A DNA stretch of 64,000 bases from Alkalihalobacillus deserti (GTDB lineage: Bacteria; Bacillota; Bacilli; Bacillales; Bacillaceae_D): contig NZ_JAJAFR010000008.1 of NCBI RefSeq assembly GCF_020734105.1, forward strand, positions 62,001 to 126,000, written 5' to 3'. Below, one piece after another: positions 35,978 to 45,387 of this stretch. The stretch's first letter is position 1, and every line of letters begins with the position of its first letter. Under the pieces are notes generated by a model. The model saw only the letters and a list, made by a program, of their open reading frames with translations, made no database searches and was not told where the DNA came from. The translations under genes were made by a program, and so were the position numbers.

Positions 35978-36763
35978 TTATCGCGCTCCTTTGTTAAATG
36001 TGGCAGATACATTCCCAATATGATCAAATTCTGCTGTGAATGTATCTCCATCTTCAATTGGAACCGCTTTTGAAAGGGCACCTGAAAGAATCACTTCTCC
36101 TGCATGAAGGGAAATATCATAACGGCTCAATGCATTGGCAAGCCAAGCAACAGCAAGTATCGGATTGCCCATCACCGCTTCACCAGTTGCTGTATCCATC
36201 AATTCTCCATTCTTAAATACGTTCATTTTAATAGTTGGAAGGTCAAGATCACTTAATTTACTAGGCTGTCTGCCAATGATTGCTCCAGCTGATGATCCGT
36301 TATCGGCAACTGTGTCTTCATATTTAAACTGCCAATCTTTTATACGACTATCGATAATTTCAATAGATGGGACAACATAATCGGTTGCTTCAATGACTTC
36401 ATCCTTTGTTACTCCTGGGCCTTTTAAATCCTTTTTCAAGACAAAAGCAATTTCAAATTCGACCTTTGGCTGAATAAACCGATCAAGTGAAACCATATCA
36501 CCGTTCTTATAGATCATATCATCAAGAATATGTCCGTAATCCGGTTCACTGACGTTGAACATCTCTTGCATGACTTTACTTGTAAGACCAATCTTCTTTC
36601 CAACGATGGTCGCTCCATTACCGACTTTGCGACGAATTTGCTCTAGCTGAATTTGGTAGGCATCATCAACAGAAATTGCTTCTGCTGATGATGTAAAAGG
36701 GGCGATAGGCCGCTTCGTTGTTTCCGCTTCTAACAGAGCGGACGCTGCATCTTGAATGTTCAT
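35978..36763 (-). CDS. 2-hydroxypenta-2,4-dienoate hydratase (DmpE/MhpD/HsaE type)
   Basis: 261 residues. [27 protein letters not shown] and [16 protein letters not shown] hold the metal and substrate ligands of this FAH-related fold. [14 protein letters not shown] and [12 protein letters not shown] follow. It adds water to 2-hydroxydienoates from the hydrolases to give 4-hydroxy-2-oxo acids for the aldolase. A 4-oxalocrotonate decarboxylase has a similar sequence, but the gene order with aldolase and dehydrogenase, and the absence of a tautomerase gene, favour the hydratase. Confidence 0.88.
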   Translation of the reverse strand: MNIQDAASALLEAETTKRPIAPFTSSAEAISVDDAYQIQLEQIRRKVGNGATIVGKKIGLTSKVMQEMFNVSEPDYGHILDDMIYKNGDMVSLDRFIQPKVEFEIAFVLKKDLKGPGVTKDEVIEATDYVVPSIEIIDSRIKDWQFKYEDTVADNGSSAGAIIGRQPSKLSDLDLPTIKMNVFKNGELMDTATGEAVMGNPILAVAWLANALSRYDISLHAGEVILSGALSKAVPIEDGDTFTAEFDHIGNVSATFNKGAR

Positions 36764-36808
36764 GATAGGTACTCCTTTTTGCCTGTGATATGAAAAGACT
36801 GATTTCGA

Positions 36809-37297
36809 TTATGACTTGAAACTGACAGCTGATTCCTCAGCTAATGAACGATAACGCCCACTATAGAAAACAAGCGGTTCAGAATCATCTTCAAGATGAA
36901 TATCAGTCACATTACCAATAAATAATGTATGGTCTCCTTCCACATGTTCTGCAGACACTTCACAAGAGACTTGTGCCAAAGCACCTGGTATAACCGCTTG
37001 CCCGTCAAGACGATCAAAAGAAACTTCATCATGTTCCTTCAATTGACCGGCAAAAATCATCGAGACTTCCTGTTGATCAGCAGCCAAAGTATTGACCGTA
37101 AACTTATTACTCAGTCTAATCTTATTAAGGATACGAGCTTTTTCTCCAATTGAAACAACTACAAGCTTTGGATCAAGCGAGACGGACATGAAGGCATTTG
37201 CTGTCATCCCATGTACCTCACCATCAATTTCTGTTGTAATAACCGTTACACCTGTTGCAAACTTTCCCATTGCGTTTCGAAATTTACGATCATCCAT
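36809..37297 (-). CDS. Flavin reductase of a two-component monooxygenase (HsaB/HpaC type)
   Basis: 162 residues with the flavin-reductase fold: FRNAMGKFATGVTVITTEIDG, MTANAFMSVSLDPKLVVVSIG, FTVNTLAADQ and GDHTLFIGNVTDI. It uses NADH to reduce FAD or FMN, which diffuses to the oxygenase. It is the only such reductase in the window, so it probably serves all three hydroxylases. It lies 63 bp behind dioxygenase copy 3 and 45 bp ahead of the hydratase gene. Confidence 0.92.
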   Translation of the reverse strand: MDDRKFRNAMGKFATGVTVITTEIDGEVHGMTANAFMSVSLDPKLVVVSIGEKARILNKIRLSNKFTVNTLAADQQEVSMIFAGQLKEHDEVSFDRLDGQAVIPGALAQVSCEVSAEHVEGDHTLFIGNVTDIHLEDDSEPLVFYSGRYRSLAEESAVSFKS

Positions 37298-37360
37298 TTA
37301 AAATACCCCTTTCTAATTCTCGAATGCTATTTAATTGATATACTTTAAATCTATCAAACA

Positions 37361-38314
37361 TTACGCTTCAATCGTTGGATTGTTCTCAGGCTTAGTATCC
37401 ATTTGATCTCCCCAAAATGTAAAACCGATATCCATTTCATCTAACGTCCACACAATTGGCTCCCAATCCGGTTCAAAGATTAAATAACCATTTGTGAACA
37501 ACTCAACACGTACCCCGCTTCCAGGGTCAATGGCATAGATATACATAGCTTGAGAAATACCATGTTTTCCTGGTCCTTTAAACTCGATGCCATGTTCCGT
37601 TAGGATGTCTGCTGCCCTTAGTAAGTCTTGTGCATTGTCCAACCAGTAAGACAAATGGTGAATTTGGTGTGTACTTGGAGCGAATGGATCATGGCTAATT
37701 GCAATATCATGAACCAATGGTGTAACACTCAACCAAGCCCCGAGTAGTGATTCATCAGGTGCTTGGATACATTCACGCATTTTAAACCCTAACTTCTCTT
37801 CTAAATAACTAGAAATCTCATTTGCCTTCAGAGATGTGAGAAGGTTAACATGGTCGATTCTCCGCGGTGAAACGCCACGCGCCCAAGCTTTGTACGTTTG
37901 ATTTTTCAAAACAGACCTTTTTGACGGTTCAGCCAATGGTTTTTCGATATCATAATAAAGCTCAAAGCTATGTTCACTTGGCAGTTTAAAACGAATGGCT
38001 CTTCCTTGGCCTGCTTCTTCTCCTGCTTCGACCCACTTCACTTCTGTTCCTGCTTCTTGAAGAAGTTTAGCAAATCCTTCCACATCTTCCGGCCGTTTCG
38101 TTCTCCAAGCAATATGATCCACATGAGACTTTTCTCCAGCAGTTAAAGAAAGTGTATGGTGCTCAAAATCACCCCAAGCACGTAAGTAAACGACTCCATC
38201 TACAGTTTCCGTCTCTTCTAATCCTACGATCTCCTTAAAAAACCAAAGAGATTTCTTAAGATCTGTCGTCACTAATGCAACATGCCCTAACTTAGCGATT
38301 TCTGGTAAACTCAT
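37361..38314 (-). CDS. Extradiol ring-cleavage dioxygenase, catechol 2,3-dioxygenase-like (VOC), copy 3
   Basis: 317 residues. Ligands are predicted in RRIDHVNL, IHHLSYW and VRVELFTNG; GPGKHGISQAMYIYAIDPGSG is also conserved. It shares the start motif LPEIAKLGHVALVT and general sequence with the other copies, but it is the most diverged (CIQAPDESLLGAWLS in place of the VAGWMS region). It lies between hydroxylase copy 3 and the flavin reductase gene, as in hsa-type operons. AGGAGG precedes the ATG. Confidence 0.93.
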   Translation of the reverse strand: MSLPEIAKLGHVALVTTDLKKSLWFFKEIVGLEETETVDGVVYLRAWGDFEHHTLSLTAGEKSHVDHIAWRTKRPEDVEGFAKLLQEAGTEVKWVEAGEEAGQGRAIRFKLPSEHSFELYYDIEKPLAEPSKRSVLKNQTYKAWARGVSPRRIDHVNLLTSLKANEISSYLEEKLGFKMRECIQAPDESLLGAWLSVTPLVHDIAISHDPFAPSTHQIHHLSYWLDNAQDLLRAADILTEHGIEFKGPGKHGISQAMYIYAIDPGSGVRVELFTNGYLIFEPDWEPIVWTLDEMDIGFTFWGDQMDTKPENNPTIEA

Positions 38315-38343
38315 ATTTACATCCTCCTAAAATTTTCAAATTA

Positions 38344-38357
38344 TGAATACGCTTTCA
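38344..38357. promoter_or_regulatory. cre-like site ahead of dioxygenase copy 3
   Basis: TGAATACGCTTTCA differs at one position from the CcpA consensus TGWAARCGYTWNCW. It lies 30 bp upstream of the dioxygenase start, behind the hydroxylase gene, where a roadblock or internal promoter control is possible. Confidence 0.45.
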
Positions 38358-38443
38358 ACTTGAAGAATATTATAAATAAAGTGAATAGAATTAATTTTCA
38401 GTCACATAAAACCAAACTTAAATTTTTCAATACAGTTTATTAA

Positions 38444-39637
38444 TTATAGGAAATACGTATTTGGTTCCTGACCACAAAGTACTCTACCATAGGTTTCAAT
38501 TAAACTTGAAGGTGTTATAAACCCATGCAAGTGCATCGTCAAAAAGTCTCGGTACACTAACTGGAATGCGTTCTTTTCATATGTGAAGATCGAACCTGCT
38601 CCAGCAACCATCAAATCAATCGCTTCCTTACAAAGCTGGTTAACATAACCGAAATCAGCTTTCATCTGAACAACTTCTTCCATTGTCATCTTATGACCCT
38701 GCTCAGAAAAAGCATCTAATCTATCAACCGCCCGGTAAAGATGAAGCTCTGCTGAGTCAATTTTCAATTGCGCCTGAGCCGTCTGCATATGAGTGATAGG
38801 AGCCTCATTCATTTTTGTATAATAAGTGTTACCTATACCCGCCTTTTGGACTCGTTCCATATGGAAATCCATTGCCGCCTGTGCAAGCCCTAAAGCAGGT
38901 CCGACAATTGATAACGTGAGCGAAGGAACAAAAGGTGTTTTATACAACGGGACCTCTTTAAGTGGTTCAATGATGTAATGACCTTTGCTCGCTAAGCGAT
39001 CTAACGACACCCGGTGATCTGGAACGAAAAGACCTTTTGCATTCACACTGTTGCTGCCTGAACCCTTTAAGCCCATAACAAACCAGTCGTTTAATACATT
39101 CAGTTCTTCACGTGGAACAACCATAATCGCCATTTCCATTCCGCCATTTCCATCATCTATAGGAAATCCAAAATAACACCAGTCCGCATGTGGACTACCC
39201 GAAACAAATGGCCACTGAGCTTCTTCAATGTAATATCCCCCATCTACCTTTCTGATGTCACATTTGATCGGTTTGAAATTCCCTGCTAAAATGACATCTT
39301 TTCCAGGTACATAGATCTCTTCTAATGCTTTATCTCCAAATGCGTAGGAAATCATAAAATCCCTAATATTACTTAGTGACACAAACCAACCAACTGAACC
39401 ATTCCCACGGGAAATTTCCGTAACAACCTCCGTATATGTTCTCATATTGGTTTGGTAGCCACCAAACATCTCAGGACGTAGGATCTTCAATAGACCTTCC
39501 TTTTGCAAGAGTTCAATGACCTCATCTGGAATTTTACTAGTTCTATCAATCTCCTCACTATACTCTCTTAGTTTAGGGATAAGATTCCTCGCTTTTGCCA
39601 CTAAATCCTTATTAAGTTCCAACACACTTTGTTCCAT
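38444..39637 (-). CDS. Flavin-dependent aromatic hydroxylase, HsaA-like, copy 3
   Basis: 397 residues. ISRGNGSVGWFVSLSN, AQWPFVSGSPHADWCYFG, MGLKGSGSNSVNAKGLFVPDHR and a late His in FLTMHLHGFITP correspond to the same positions in copies 1 and 2. It is more diverged from them than they are from each other (Asn-Gly-Ser-Val in place of Cys-Gly-Ser-Thr). It leads the operon with the dioxygenase, flavin reductase and lower pathway genes, so it is the best candidate for the main ring hydroxylase. Confidence 0.88.
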   Translation of the reverse strand: MEQSVLELNKDLVAKARNLIPKLREYSEEIDRTSKIPDEVIELLQKEGLLKILRPEMFGGYQTNMRTYTEVVTEISRGNGSVGWFVSLSNIRDFMISYAFGDKALEEIYVPGKDVILAGNFKPIKCDIRKVDGGYYIEEAQWPFVSGSPHADWCYFGFPIDDGNGGMEMAIMVVPREELNVLNDWFVMGLKGSGSNSVNAKGLFVPDHRVSLDRLASKGHYIIEPLKEVPLYKTPFVPSLTLSIVGPALGLAQAAMDFHMERVQKAGIGNTYYTKMNEAPITHMQTAQAQLKIDSAELHLYRAVDRLDAFSEQGHKMTMEEVVQMKADFGYVNQLCKEAIDLMVAGAGSIFTYEKNAFQLVYRDFLTMHLHGFITPSSLIETYGRVLCGQEPNTYFL

Positions 39638-39711
39638 TCATATACCTCCCTTTAGGTCATAATCATTTCTTTTCATTAACACCATCTATTGAATTATTAA
39701 TCTAACACCCG

Positions 39712-40347
39712 CTAATTTGAGTTATTTGAAAATTTTTGATCAATAACTTCTGCGACCCTTCGCAAATGGAGTTCAATTAATTCCTTTGCTAACTTACCAT
39801 CTCTGTCTTTCAAGGCAAAAAATATCAACCAATGTTCTGCTTGCGAACGCTTTCTTCTTTTAGTTTTAAATAATGCTTCTAAACTTCCTACAAAATATAA
39901 ATACTCCCAAAGCTCTTTGGCTGTATTTATCGTGAAACTAAAGCCAGATGCTTCATAAATCGTCTGATGAAAAGCAACATTGAGAATAGAGTATTCTTCA
40001 TTTGACAAATTAGGATCGTCCATCTCTCTTAAAGTTGCTTCTAAATAAATATAATCCTCATCCTTTAAAGTAGATGCAGCCTGTTCTGCCATTAAAGCAT
40101 CTAAGCTAGCACAAACAAAAACACGTTCGAGAACTTCCTTTCGTTCAGGCTTTCTTACAAACACGCCTACTTGTGGAATGATTGTTAGAAATCCCACCTG
40201 TTCTAACTGCGTTAAAGCTTTTTGTACCGGGGTCCGGCTCATGTTTAAAAGTTCTGCAAGATCATTTACATTAATGCTTTTTTCTGGATCCCAATACCCC
40301 TCAATAATAAGATTCTTTATAAATCGATAAGCATCGTCTTTTTTCAT
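39712..40347 (-). CDS. GntR-family transcriptional regulator (FCD-like)
   Basis: 211 residues. The winged helix near residues 10-70 contains INVNDLAELLNMSRTPVQKALTQLEQVGFL, and a helical FCD-type effector domain follows (FHQTIYEAS, HWLIFFALKDRD, ELIELHLRRV). Such proteins usually repress a nearby catabolic operon until a pathway acid binds. A TTG at 40362 lies upstream in frame, but AAGGTG favours the ATG at 40347. A palindrome in its own upstream region suggests autoregulation. It is between hydrolase copy 2 and hydroxylase copy 3. Confidence 0.88.
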   Translation of the reverse strand: MKKDDAYRFIKNLIIEGYWDPEKSINVNDLAELLNMSRTPVQKALTQLEQVGFLTIIPQVGVFVRKPERKEVLERVFVCASLDALMAEQAASTLKDEDYIYLEATLREMDDPNLSNEEYSILNVAFHQTIYEASGFSFTINTAKELWEYLYFVGSLEALFKTKRRKRSQAEHWLIFFALKDRDGKLAKELIELHLRRVAEVIDQKFSNNSN

Positions 40348-40371
40348 TTGATACACCTTCAAGTCTAATAT

Positions 40372-40391
40372 TCTAATGTTGTATAATTAGA
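40372..40391. promoter_or_regulatory. Probable GntR operator
   Basis: TCTAAT (40372-40377) and ATTAGA (40386-40391) form a perfect inverted repeat around GTTGTATA, about 25 bp upstream of the regulator start. A second, wider inverted repeat, ATCAAGTG (40396-40403) with CACTTGAT (40425-40432), follows. Either could bind the regulator. Confidence 0.4.
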
Positions 40392-40465
40392 TAGCATCAA
40401 GTGAATGTCCTTCTAACAGAGCAGCACTTGATCGACCTTAAATTTTCATACACTTTCAAATTATA

Positions 40466-41311
40466 CTATAGTTCTCGATTAAAAAAGTCTGTTGACAGTT
40501 TAATAAATCTATCTTTTTGCTCCACTTGTGCCCAGTGGCCACAGCGCTTAAATGCATGTAACTGAGCATCAGGTAAATACTTCATAACATAAAGACTACT
40601 TTCTAGCGGGACAAATCTATCCTCATGTCCATGGATTAGCAAGAAGGAATTATTCATCCGTTTAAGTGCGGAAGGTGGCACGAGCATATCCGATAAGTGA
40701 GAATTTTTAAAGTTAGCTTCATAGGATCTACGCACTTCTGGTTTATTAAAGTTTTCAAGGCGTTCTGAAACAATTTCATCTAACTTCTCTTCAAGGAATG
40801 TTTCATCAAATAAAAACCATCTTAATAAATTTTTAAAATTTGCCGGGCTTGGATCACTAGCAAAATTAGCTAGTTTGGCAAGCTCAGGTGTAGGTTCAGT
40901 TAATCCACCGCCTGCGCCCATTAATACGATACGATCAAACCGTTCTGGAGCATACATCAAGAGATTAAGTGATATCACTCCACCTAAAGAATTTCCTACT
41001 AAATGGGCCTTCTCTACTTCTAAAGCATCCATTAATGCGATAATTTGCTCCACTCTTGCCGACATCCACTTCGCTCCATTTGTTGGGTAAACTTCCGGAT
41101 GATCGGTATCTCCAAATCCAAAAAGATCTGGGGCAACGACATGAAACTTCTCACTAAAATATGGTAGCACATCCTGCCAATTTGTTCTTGCACTTGCCCC
41201 TGGACCACTCCCATGCAGGAAGATTATCGTTTCCGCTGACTTTTCCCCACCTTCATAAAAGAATGTTTGGTAACTTCCCGTTTCGACCTTCTTAGCTAAA
41301 ATATCCGACAT
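40466..41311 (-). CDS. Alpha/beta hydrolase of the meta-cleavage-product type, copy 2
   Basis: 281 residues. FLHGSGPGASARTNW, Ser108 in LVGNSLGGV, Asp in IHGHEDRFVP and His in RCGHWAQ give a complete catalytic triad. It is a paralogue of the hydrolase at 29661 with the normal GNSLGG elbow. It would hydrolyse the ring-opened product of one of the three dioxygenases. GAGAGG eight bases upstream sets the start at 41311, not at 41332. It stands alone ahead of the GntR gene, with a cre-like site upstream. Confidence 0.9.
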   Translation of the reverse strand: MSDILAKKVETGSYQTFFYEGGEKSAETIIFLHGSGPGASARTNWQDVLPYFSEKFHVVAPDLFGFGDTDHPEVYPTNGAKWMSARVEQIIALMDALEVEKAHLVGNSLGGVISLNLLMYAPERFDRIVLMGAGGGLTEPTPELAKLANFASDPSPANFKNLLRWFLFDETFLEEKLDEIVSERLENFNKPEVRRSYEANFKNSHLSDMLVPPSALKRMNNSFLLIHGHEDRFVPLESSLYVMKYLPDAQLHAFKRCGHWAQVEQKDRFIKLSTDFFNREL

Positions 41312-41408
41312 ACTCAAAACCTCTCTTCGCAAGAATAATAATAAAGAATAATCACAACTAAAATTTCACCCTTATACTTTCAACTGATTTTTAATTAAAT
41401 TCCGCTAA

Positions 41409-41422
41409 TGAAAACGCTTTAT
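41409..41422. promoter_or_regulatory. cre-like site ahead of hydrolase copy 2
   Basis: TGAAAACGCTTTAT has one mismatch to the CcpA consensus TGWAARCGYTWNCW and a proper central CG. It lies about 98 bp upstream of the hydrolase start. Confidence 0.4.
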
Positions 41423-41668
41423 CTAACTAACTAAAATTTTACTCTTAACCACACCCATTTGTCAATGAATTCAGAAATTTTTTACAATTAAATTTAAATT
41501 CTTTTAAAACCGCTATTTATTAAACCTTACGCTCTTTAAAAAAGGAAAAATTTGAGAACATAAAATAACTTTCTCTTCCTTCACTTTCAATTTTAAGGAT
41601 TAGTAAAATTTTAGTTGCATTTACATATCAACTATAAGTAATAAGCCCTGAATTATATATATTGTTAT

Positions 41669-41705
41669 AGAGCTTGTTCAAAAGGGTGGTCTTCCCTTTT
41701 TGATC
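41669..41705. repeat. Structured palindromic repeat, copy C (single hairpin)
   Basis: AGAGCTTGTTC is followed by a hairpin, TCAAAAGGG with CCCTTTTTGA. Only the left end of the longer repeat is present. Confidence 0.65.
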
Positions 41706-41787
41706 GCTACCTGGCCTTGTAATCGGTTGCTTATTGCGTCCAATAAATTCACTCCATTCCTTATAATGACTATTGAATTTAAAGTCT

Positions 41788-41833
41788 AAACCGAAAAAGG
41801 TTGACTCTTTATTGAGACTACCTTTTTCGGTTT
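41788..41833 (-). terminator. Terminator of the arylsulfatase gene
   Basis: A perfect 14-bp stem, AAACCGAAAAAGGT (41788-41801) with ACCTTTTTCGGTTT (41820-41833), 16 bp after the sulfatase stop. The loop contains a further small CTC/GAG stem. Confidence 0.85.
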
Positions 41834-41848
41834 AAGATACCTTAACTA

Positions 41849-44026
41849 TTAACTGTTTACTTGTTCCACTTCAATATCGTAAATAACCTTTTTGATTTCT
41901 CCTGTAAAAGCAAACTCTCCTAAATCTTTATAATCTGAACTAACAGGATATCTACTATCCTTACCGATATCTAATCCTTCGAATGAGATTTTATAAGGAT
42001 GCGTTTGTTTGATCTCCCCTTCTCCAACTTTACGGTTATCAAAATGAAGGGAGGCGATCCCTTTGCAATCTCCCGTACGTCGAAACCTTAATTCAACCGT
42101 TGTCTCTCCAACTGGAACAGCTTCGTCAGCCTCTACTTGGTAAATAGCAGTACCCATATTGTATTCATAAACTAAACGGTTATCTTTGATGTAGAGTGTA
42201 TATCCACTTTCATTTCCACCAAGAGCAAAGAGAACGCCTTCTTCTTTATCCGTTTCTCTAACAATGGGTACACTTATTGAATAAGAACGATTAATCGTTA
42301 GCGGACAAGCCCCTTCTGGCAAATGCGCCATTCCTGGATAGAAAACAAAATGATTTCGTGCACGAAGAGTATCGTCAGCTACGAACGAAAATCCATTTGG
42401 TCCTGCATCACTCATTGGAAACACATTATATTTTAAGGCTTCTTCCTCCCACACCTTTTGTAGTTCCACTAACTTCTCTCGGTTTGTTTCAGCCAGGTTG
42501 TGATTTTCATTGAAGTCTCTCTCAGCATGATACAACTGCCATGTGTCATCTTCAAACGGTTGACCTGGAGTGCGAAGACCAAGGGCCTTCCAACCTTTGT
42601 GATAAATGGCACGCATGCCATTATGTTCGTAATATTGAGTGTCTTTAATAAATGCTTTGGGATCGCTAAATGCTTCTAGAAAGCTTTTTCCATGAAGCGG
42701 CATTTGTTTTACACCCTTCACTTCTTTTGGCAACTCAATTCCTAGTAAGTTATATACGGTTGGTGTGATATCACTTACGTGTAGATACTGATTACAGATT
42801 CCACCTTTTTCTTCAATTGCGGTTGGATGATAAATAATTAATGGATTCCTTAAACCACCTTCGAATGTTGTAGCTTTATAGAATTTAAACGGTGTGTTAC
42901 TTACTTGAGCCCAACCATTTGGAAATTCAGCTTTTGAATGCTCGCTCCCTATGTCATCATAGCTTTCCATAATATATTCGAGATCTTGATCGATTCCGTT
43001 ATAGGACAATGTATGGTTTACGGAACCATTCATTGTTCCTCTAGAGCTCGCTCCGTCATCCGATATGACAACGATCATCGTTTTATCCAGTTGATCTACT
43101 GTTTGTAAGTGGTCAACAAAACGTCCAATCTGCTCGTCAGTATGAGTTAAGAAACCTGCATACGCTTCTTGAAAACGTGCAAATGCTTTTTTCTGATCTG
43201 CTGTCAACTCTTCCCACGCTACAACTCCAGGGTTGCGACCAATAAATTCTGTGTCTTCCGGGATAATTCCTAACTCTTTTTGGCGTTCAAACCTTTGTCT
43301 TCGAATAACATCCCAACCGACATCATACTTGCCTTTATACATGTCAATGTATTCCTTAAAAACTTGAACGGGTTGGTGCTGTGCCCCAAAATTAAGGCTG
43401 AGAAAGAACGGTTTACTCGGATCAACCGATACGTGATCCGTGACATATTGCTTAGCTTTATTTACAAGCGCCTCTGAAACATGGTATCCTTCTTCTTCCG
43501 CATCATCTACGAACGTATTGTCATTAACCATTTCTGGCTTATACTGGTCAGAAGAATCTTCAAGAAATCCATAAAATCGGTCGAAACCTTTTCCAAGTGG
43601 CCAATTTTCATAAGGTCCAGCAGGTGTCGCTTGATGCGATGGCGATAAATGCCATTTTCCTAATGCATAATTGTTATATCCATTTTCCTTTAATACTTCC
43701 GCAACCGTTGCCGCTTCTGGTACTATTCGTCCCCGCTTATTTGGATAATCAGGACCAAAATCAAAATTTGCCACAGTCGCCATGCCAACTGCGTGATGAT
43801 TACGTCCTGTTAATAAAGACGATCTAGTTGGTGAACATGTAGGAGGAGAATGATAATTATTAAACCTCAATCCATTTTCTGCTAACCAATCCATATTAGG
43901 TGTTTGTATTTCTGAGCCAAAACACGCGAAGTCCGAAAAACCTGAATCATCTAAAACGACATAAACAATATTCGTTTTATCTAGCTTTTCTGTTGACTTT
44001 TTCATTGTTTCATTGAGATTAGCCAT
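41849..44026 (-). CDS. Arylsulfatase, type I (formylglycine-dependent), no signal peptide
   Basis: 725 residues. The N-terminus reads IVYVVLDDSGFSDFACFG with the metal-binding Asp pair. Cys64 in SPPTCSPTRSSLLTGR is the residue converted to formylglycine. Further active-site segments are YALGKWHLSP and TMIVVISDDGASS. A C-terminal beta domain of about 170 residues ends the protein. Relatives of this length hydrolyse aryl or other sulfate esters. No signal peptide is visible, so it should act in the cytoplasm on imported sulfate esters. The maturase is encoded at 54368. AGGAGG lies upstream of the ATG. Confidence 0.93.
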   Translation of the reverse strand: MANLNETMKKSTEKLDKTNIVYVVLDDSGFSDFACFGSEIQTPNMDWLAENGLRFNNYHSPPTCSPTRSSLLTGRNHHAVGMATVANFDFGPDYPNKRGRIVPEAATVAEVLKENGYNNYALGKWHLSPSHQATPAGPYENWPLGKGFDRFYGFLEDSSDQYKPEMVNDNTFVDDAEEEGYHVSEALVNKAKQYVTDHVSVDPSKPFFLSLNFGAQHQPVQVFKEYIDMYKGKYDVGWDVIRRQRFERQKELGIIPEDTEFIGRNPGVVAWEELTADQKKAFARFQEAYAGFLTHTDEQIGRFVDHLQTVDQLDKTMIVVISDDGASSRGTMNGSVNHTLSYNGIDQDLEYIMESYDDIGSEHSKAEFPNGWAQVSNTPFKFYKATTFEGGLRNPLIIYHPTAIEEKGGICNQYLHVSDITPTVYNLLGIELPKEVKGVKQMPLHGKSFLEAFSDPKAFIKDTQYYEHNGMRAIYHKGWKALGLRTPGQPFEDDTWQLYHAERDFNENHNLAETNREKLVELQKVWEEEALKYNVFPMSDAGPNGFSFVADDTLRARNHFVFYPGMAHLPEGACPLTINRSYSISVPIVRETDKEEGVLFALGGNESGYTLYIKDNRLVYEYNMGTAIYQVEADEAVPVGETTVELRFRRTGDCKGIASLHFDNRKVGEGEIKQTHPYKISFEGLDIGKDSRYPVSSDYKDLGEFAFTGEIKKVIYDIEVEQVNS

Positions 44027-44122
44027 TGATTATTTGTACCTCCTATTCAATAGTTGAGATCTTTTTTCCTATTTATAAAAAATCATTATTGTAATAATAC
44101 AATTCTTCTTAACATCAAGTTC

Positions 44123-45367
44123 CTAGGACACATTGACTGATGGTTGTTCCTTTAGTTTTGCTTTTCCTTTCAACGTTTCCATTAAAGCAAAGGAAATTAA
44201 GAATGCAATTAGATAAGAAATGGAGATGACTAACATTACAGCCGTTAAGCTATACTTATCTGCCATTACTCCGGAAAAACCAATTGAGAATGCACCGATT
44301 AACTCACCAGTTCCCATAATGAGTGCATTTGCTGTTGCCATGACCGTTACAGGCACACTCTCAACTGGGATTATGCTTTGGTACAACGTATTCATTGCAA
44401 GAATAATTCCGCCAATCATTACAAAAATCACTAGACTTGCTACTGATTGTGGGAAGAAGAAAAGGACGAGCGGTGTCACTATTGCCATAGCAAGATATCC
44501 TGTCATTGCAGGTTTTCTTCCAATTTTGTCAGATGAATACGGAATAAACACTTGCCACGCTATTGTAAACAATCCGAATATTGAAAATACGATTCCCATA
44601 TTAGTAACAGATAACATACTAACTTGTGTTAAATATAATGGAAGAAACGAGTTAAATGTCCACATTGCGCCCATACAAAATATACTTAAAAGAACACATG
44701 TTAAAATGTTTCTATTTTTCAAACTACTGAGAATACTATTTATACTGAAGTTAATATTTTCTTGACCATCTTCCTTAGCAGACAAATCCGATTCCTTCAC
44801 AAAACGTAAGATTAGCAGTGCAGCAATAAAACTTGGGATACTGACAAATAAAAAGGCATATCTCCAATCAAACAATTCTCCTAACTGCGTAACAACAACC
44901 GGGCCGATTGCAACACCGATCACTGCCGCCCCTGCGTAAACCAACCCCATATTTCTTCCTAACTTGGTAGGTCTTGATACTGCCGCTAAAAGCGATATCG
45001 AAATAGGGAGAATGACCCCTTCACTTGCTCCAAGTAGTGTTCTTACTATTAATAAATAACCGTATGAATCAGCGAACATCGTAAGAAACGCTAATACTGA
45101 CGTAACAAAAGTAGCCCAAAATACGATTTTCTTTTTATGCCCTAGACGATCAGAAACAATTGCAAATATCGGTGCTGAAATCGCAAATCCGATCGTTTGC
45201 CACATGTTTATTTGACCTATCTTCGTATTAGTAAGGGCAATATCCTCAATGATCAATGGCATTAACATCGATACCGCTTGCCTATCTAGATAGAGAAAAC
45301 CCCAAGCTAAGAAAAAAATCATGACCAATGTAGTTTCATATTTAATCTCTTTTGTCCCTTTTAACAT
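44123..45367 (-). CDS. MFS transporter, anion/aromatic-acid:cation symporter type
   Basis: 414 residues, 12 predicted helices. FFLAWGFLYLDRQAVSMLMP resembles the start of the ACS group, SDRLGHKKKIVFWATF is the loop 2-3 motif, and RTLLGASEGVILPISISLLA the helix 4 motif. ACS carriers import organic anions such as hexuronates or phthalate-like acids. It is encoded 96 bp ahead of the arylsulfatase and may import its substrate. AAGGGAG precedes the ATG. Confidence 0.88.
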   Translation of the reverse strand: MLKGTKEIKYETTLVMIFFLAWGFLYLDRQAVSMLMPLIIEDIALTNTKIGQINMWQTIGFAISAPIFAIVSDRLGHKKKIVFWATFVTSVLAFLTMFADSYGYLLIVRTLLGASEGVILPISISLLAAVSRPTKLGRNMGLVYAGAAVIGVAIGPVVVTQLGELFDWRYAFLFVSIPSFIAALLILRFVKESDLSAKEDGQENINFSINSILSSLKNRNILTCVLLSIFCMGAMWTFNSFLPLYLTQVSMLSVTNMGIVFSIFGLFTIAWQVFIPYSSDKIGRKPAMTGYLAMAIVTPLVLFFFPQSVASLVIFVMIGGIILAMNTLYQSIIPVESVPVTVMATANALIMGTGELIGAFSIGFSGVMADKYSLTAVMLVISISYLIAFLISFALMETLKGKAKLKEQPSVNVS

Positions 45368-45387
45368 TTTGCCATCTCCCTTATTAT

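Larger units (their letters stand above)
41312..41848. other. Intergenic region with cre-like site, repeat and terminator
   Basis: 537 bp, AT-rich. It contains the cre-like site at 41409-41422, a short repeat copy at 41669-41705 and the sulfatase terminator at 41788-41833. No gene was seen. Confidence 0.5.

Noticed and set aside
35977-36081. Longer N-terminus of the acetaldehyde dehydrogenase
   Set aside because: The extra 35 residues overlap the hydratase gene and have no family counterpart; the ATG at 35976 has a good ribosome-binding site.
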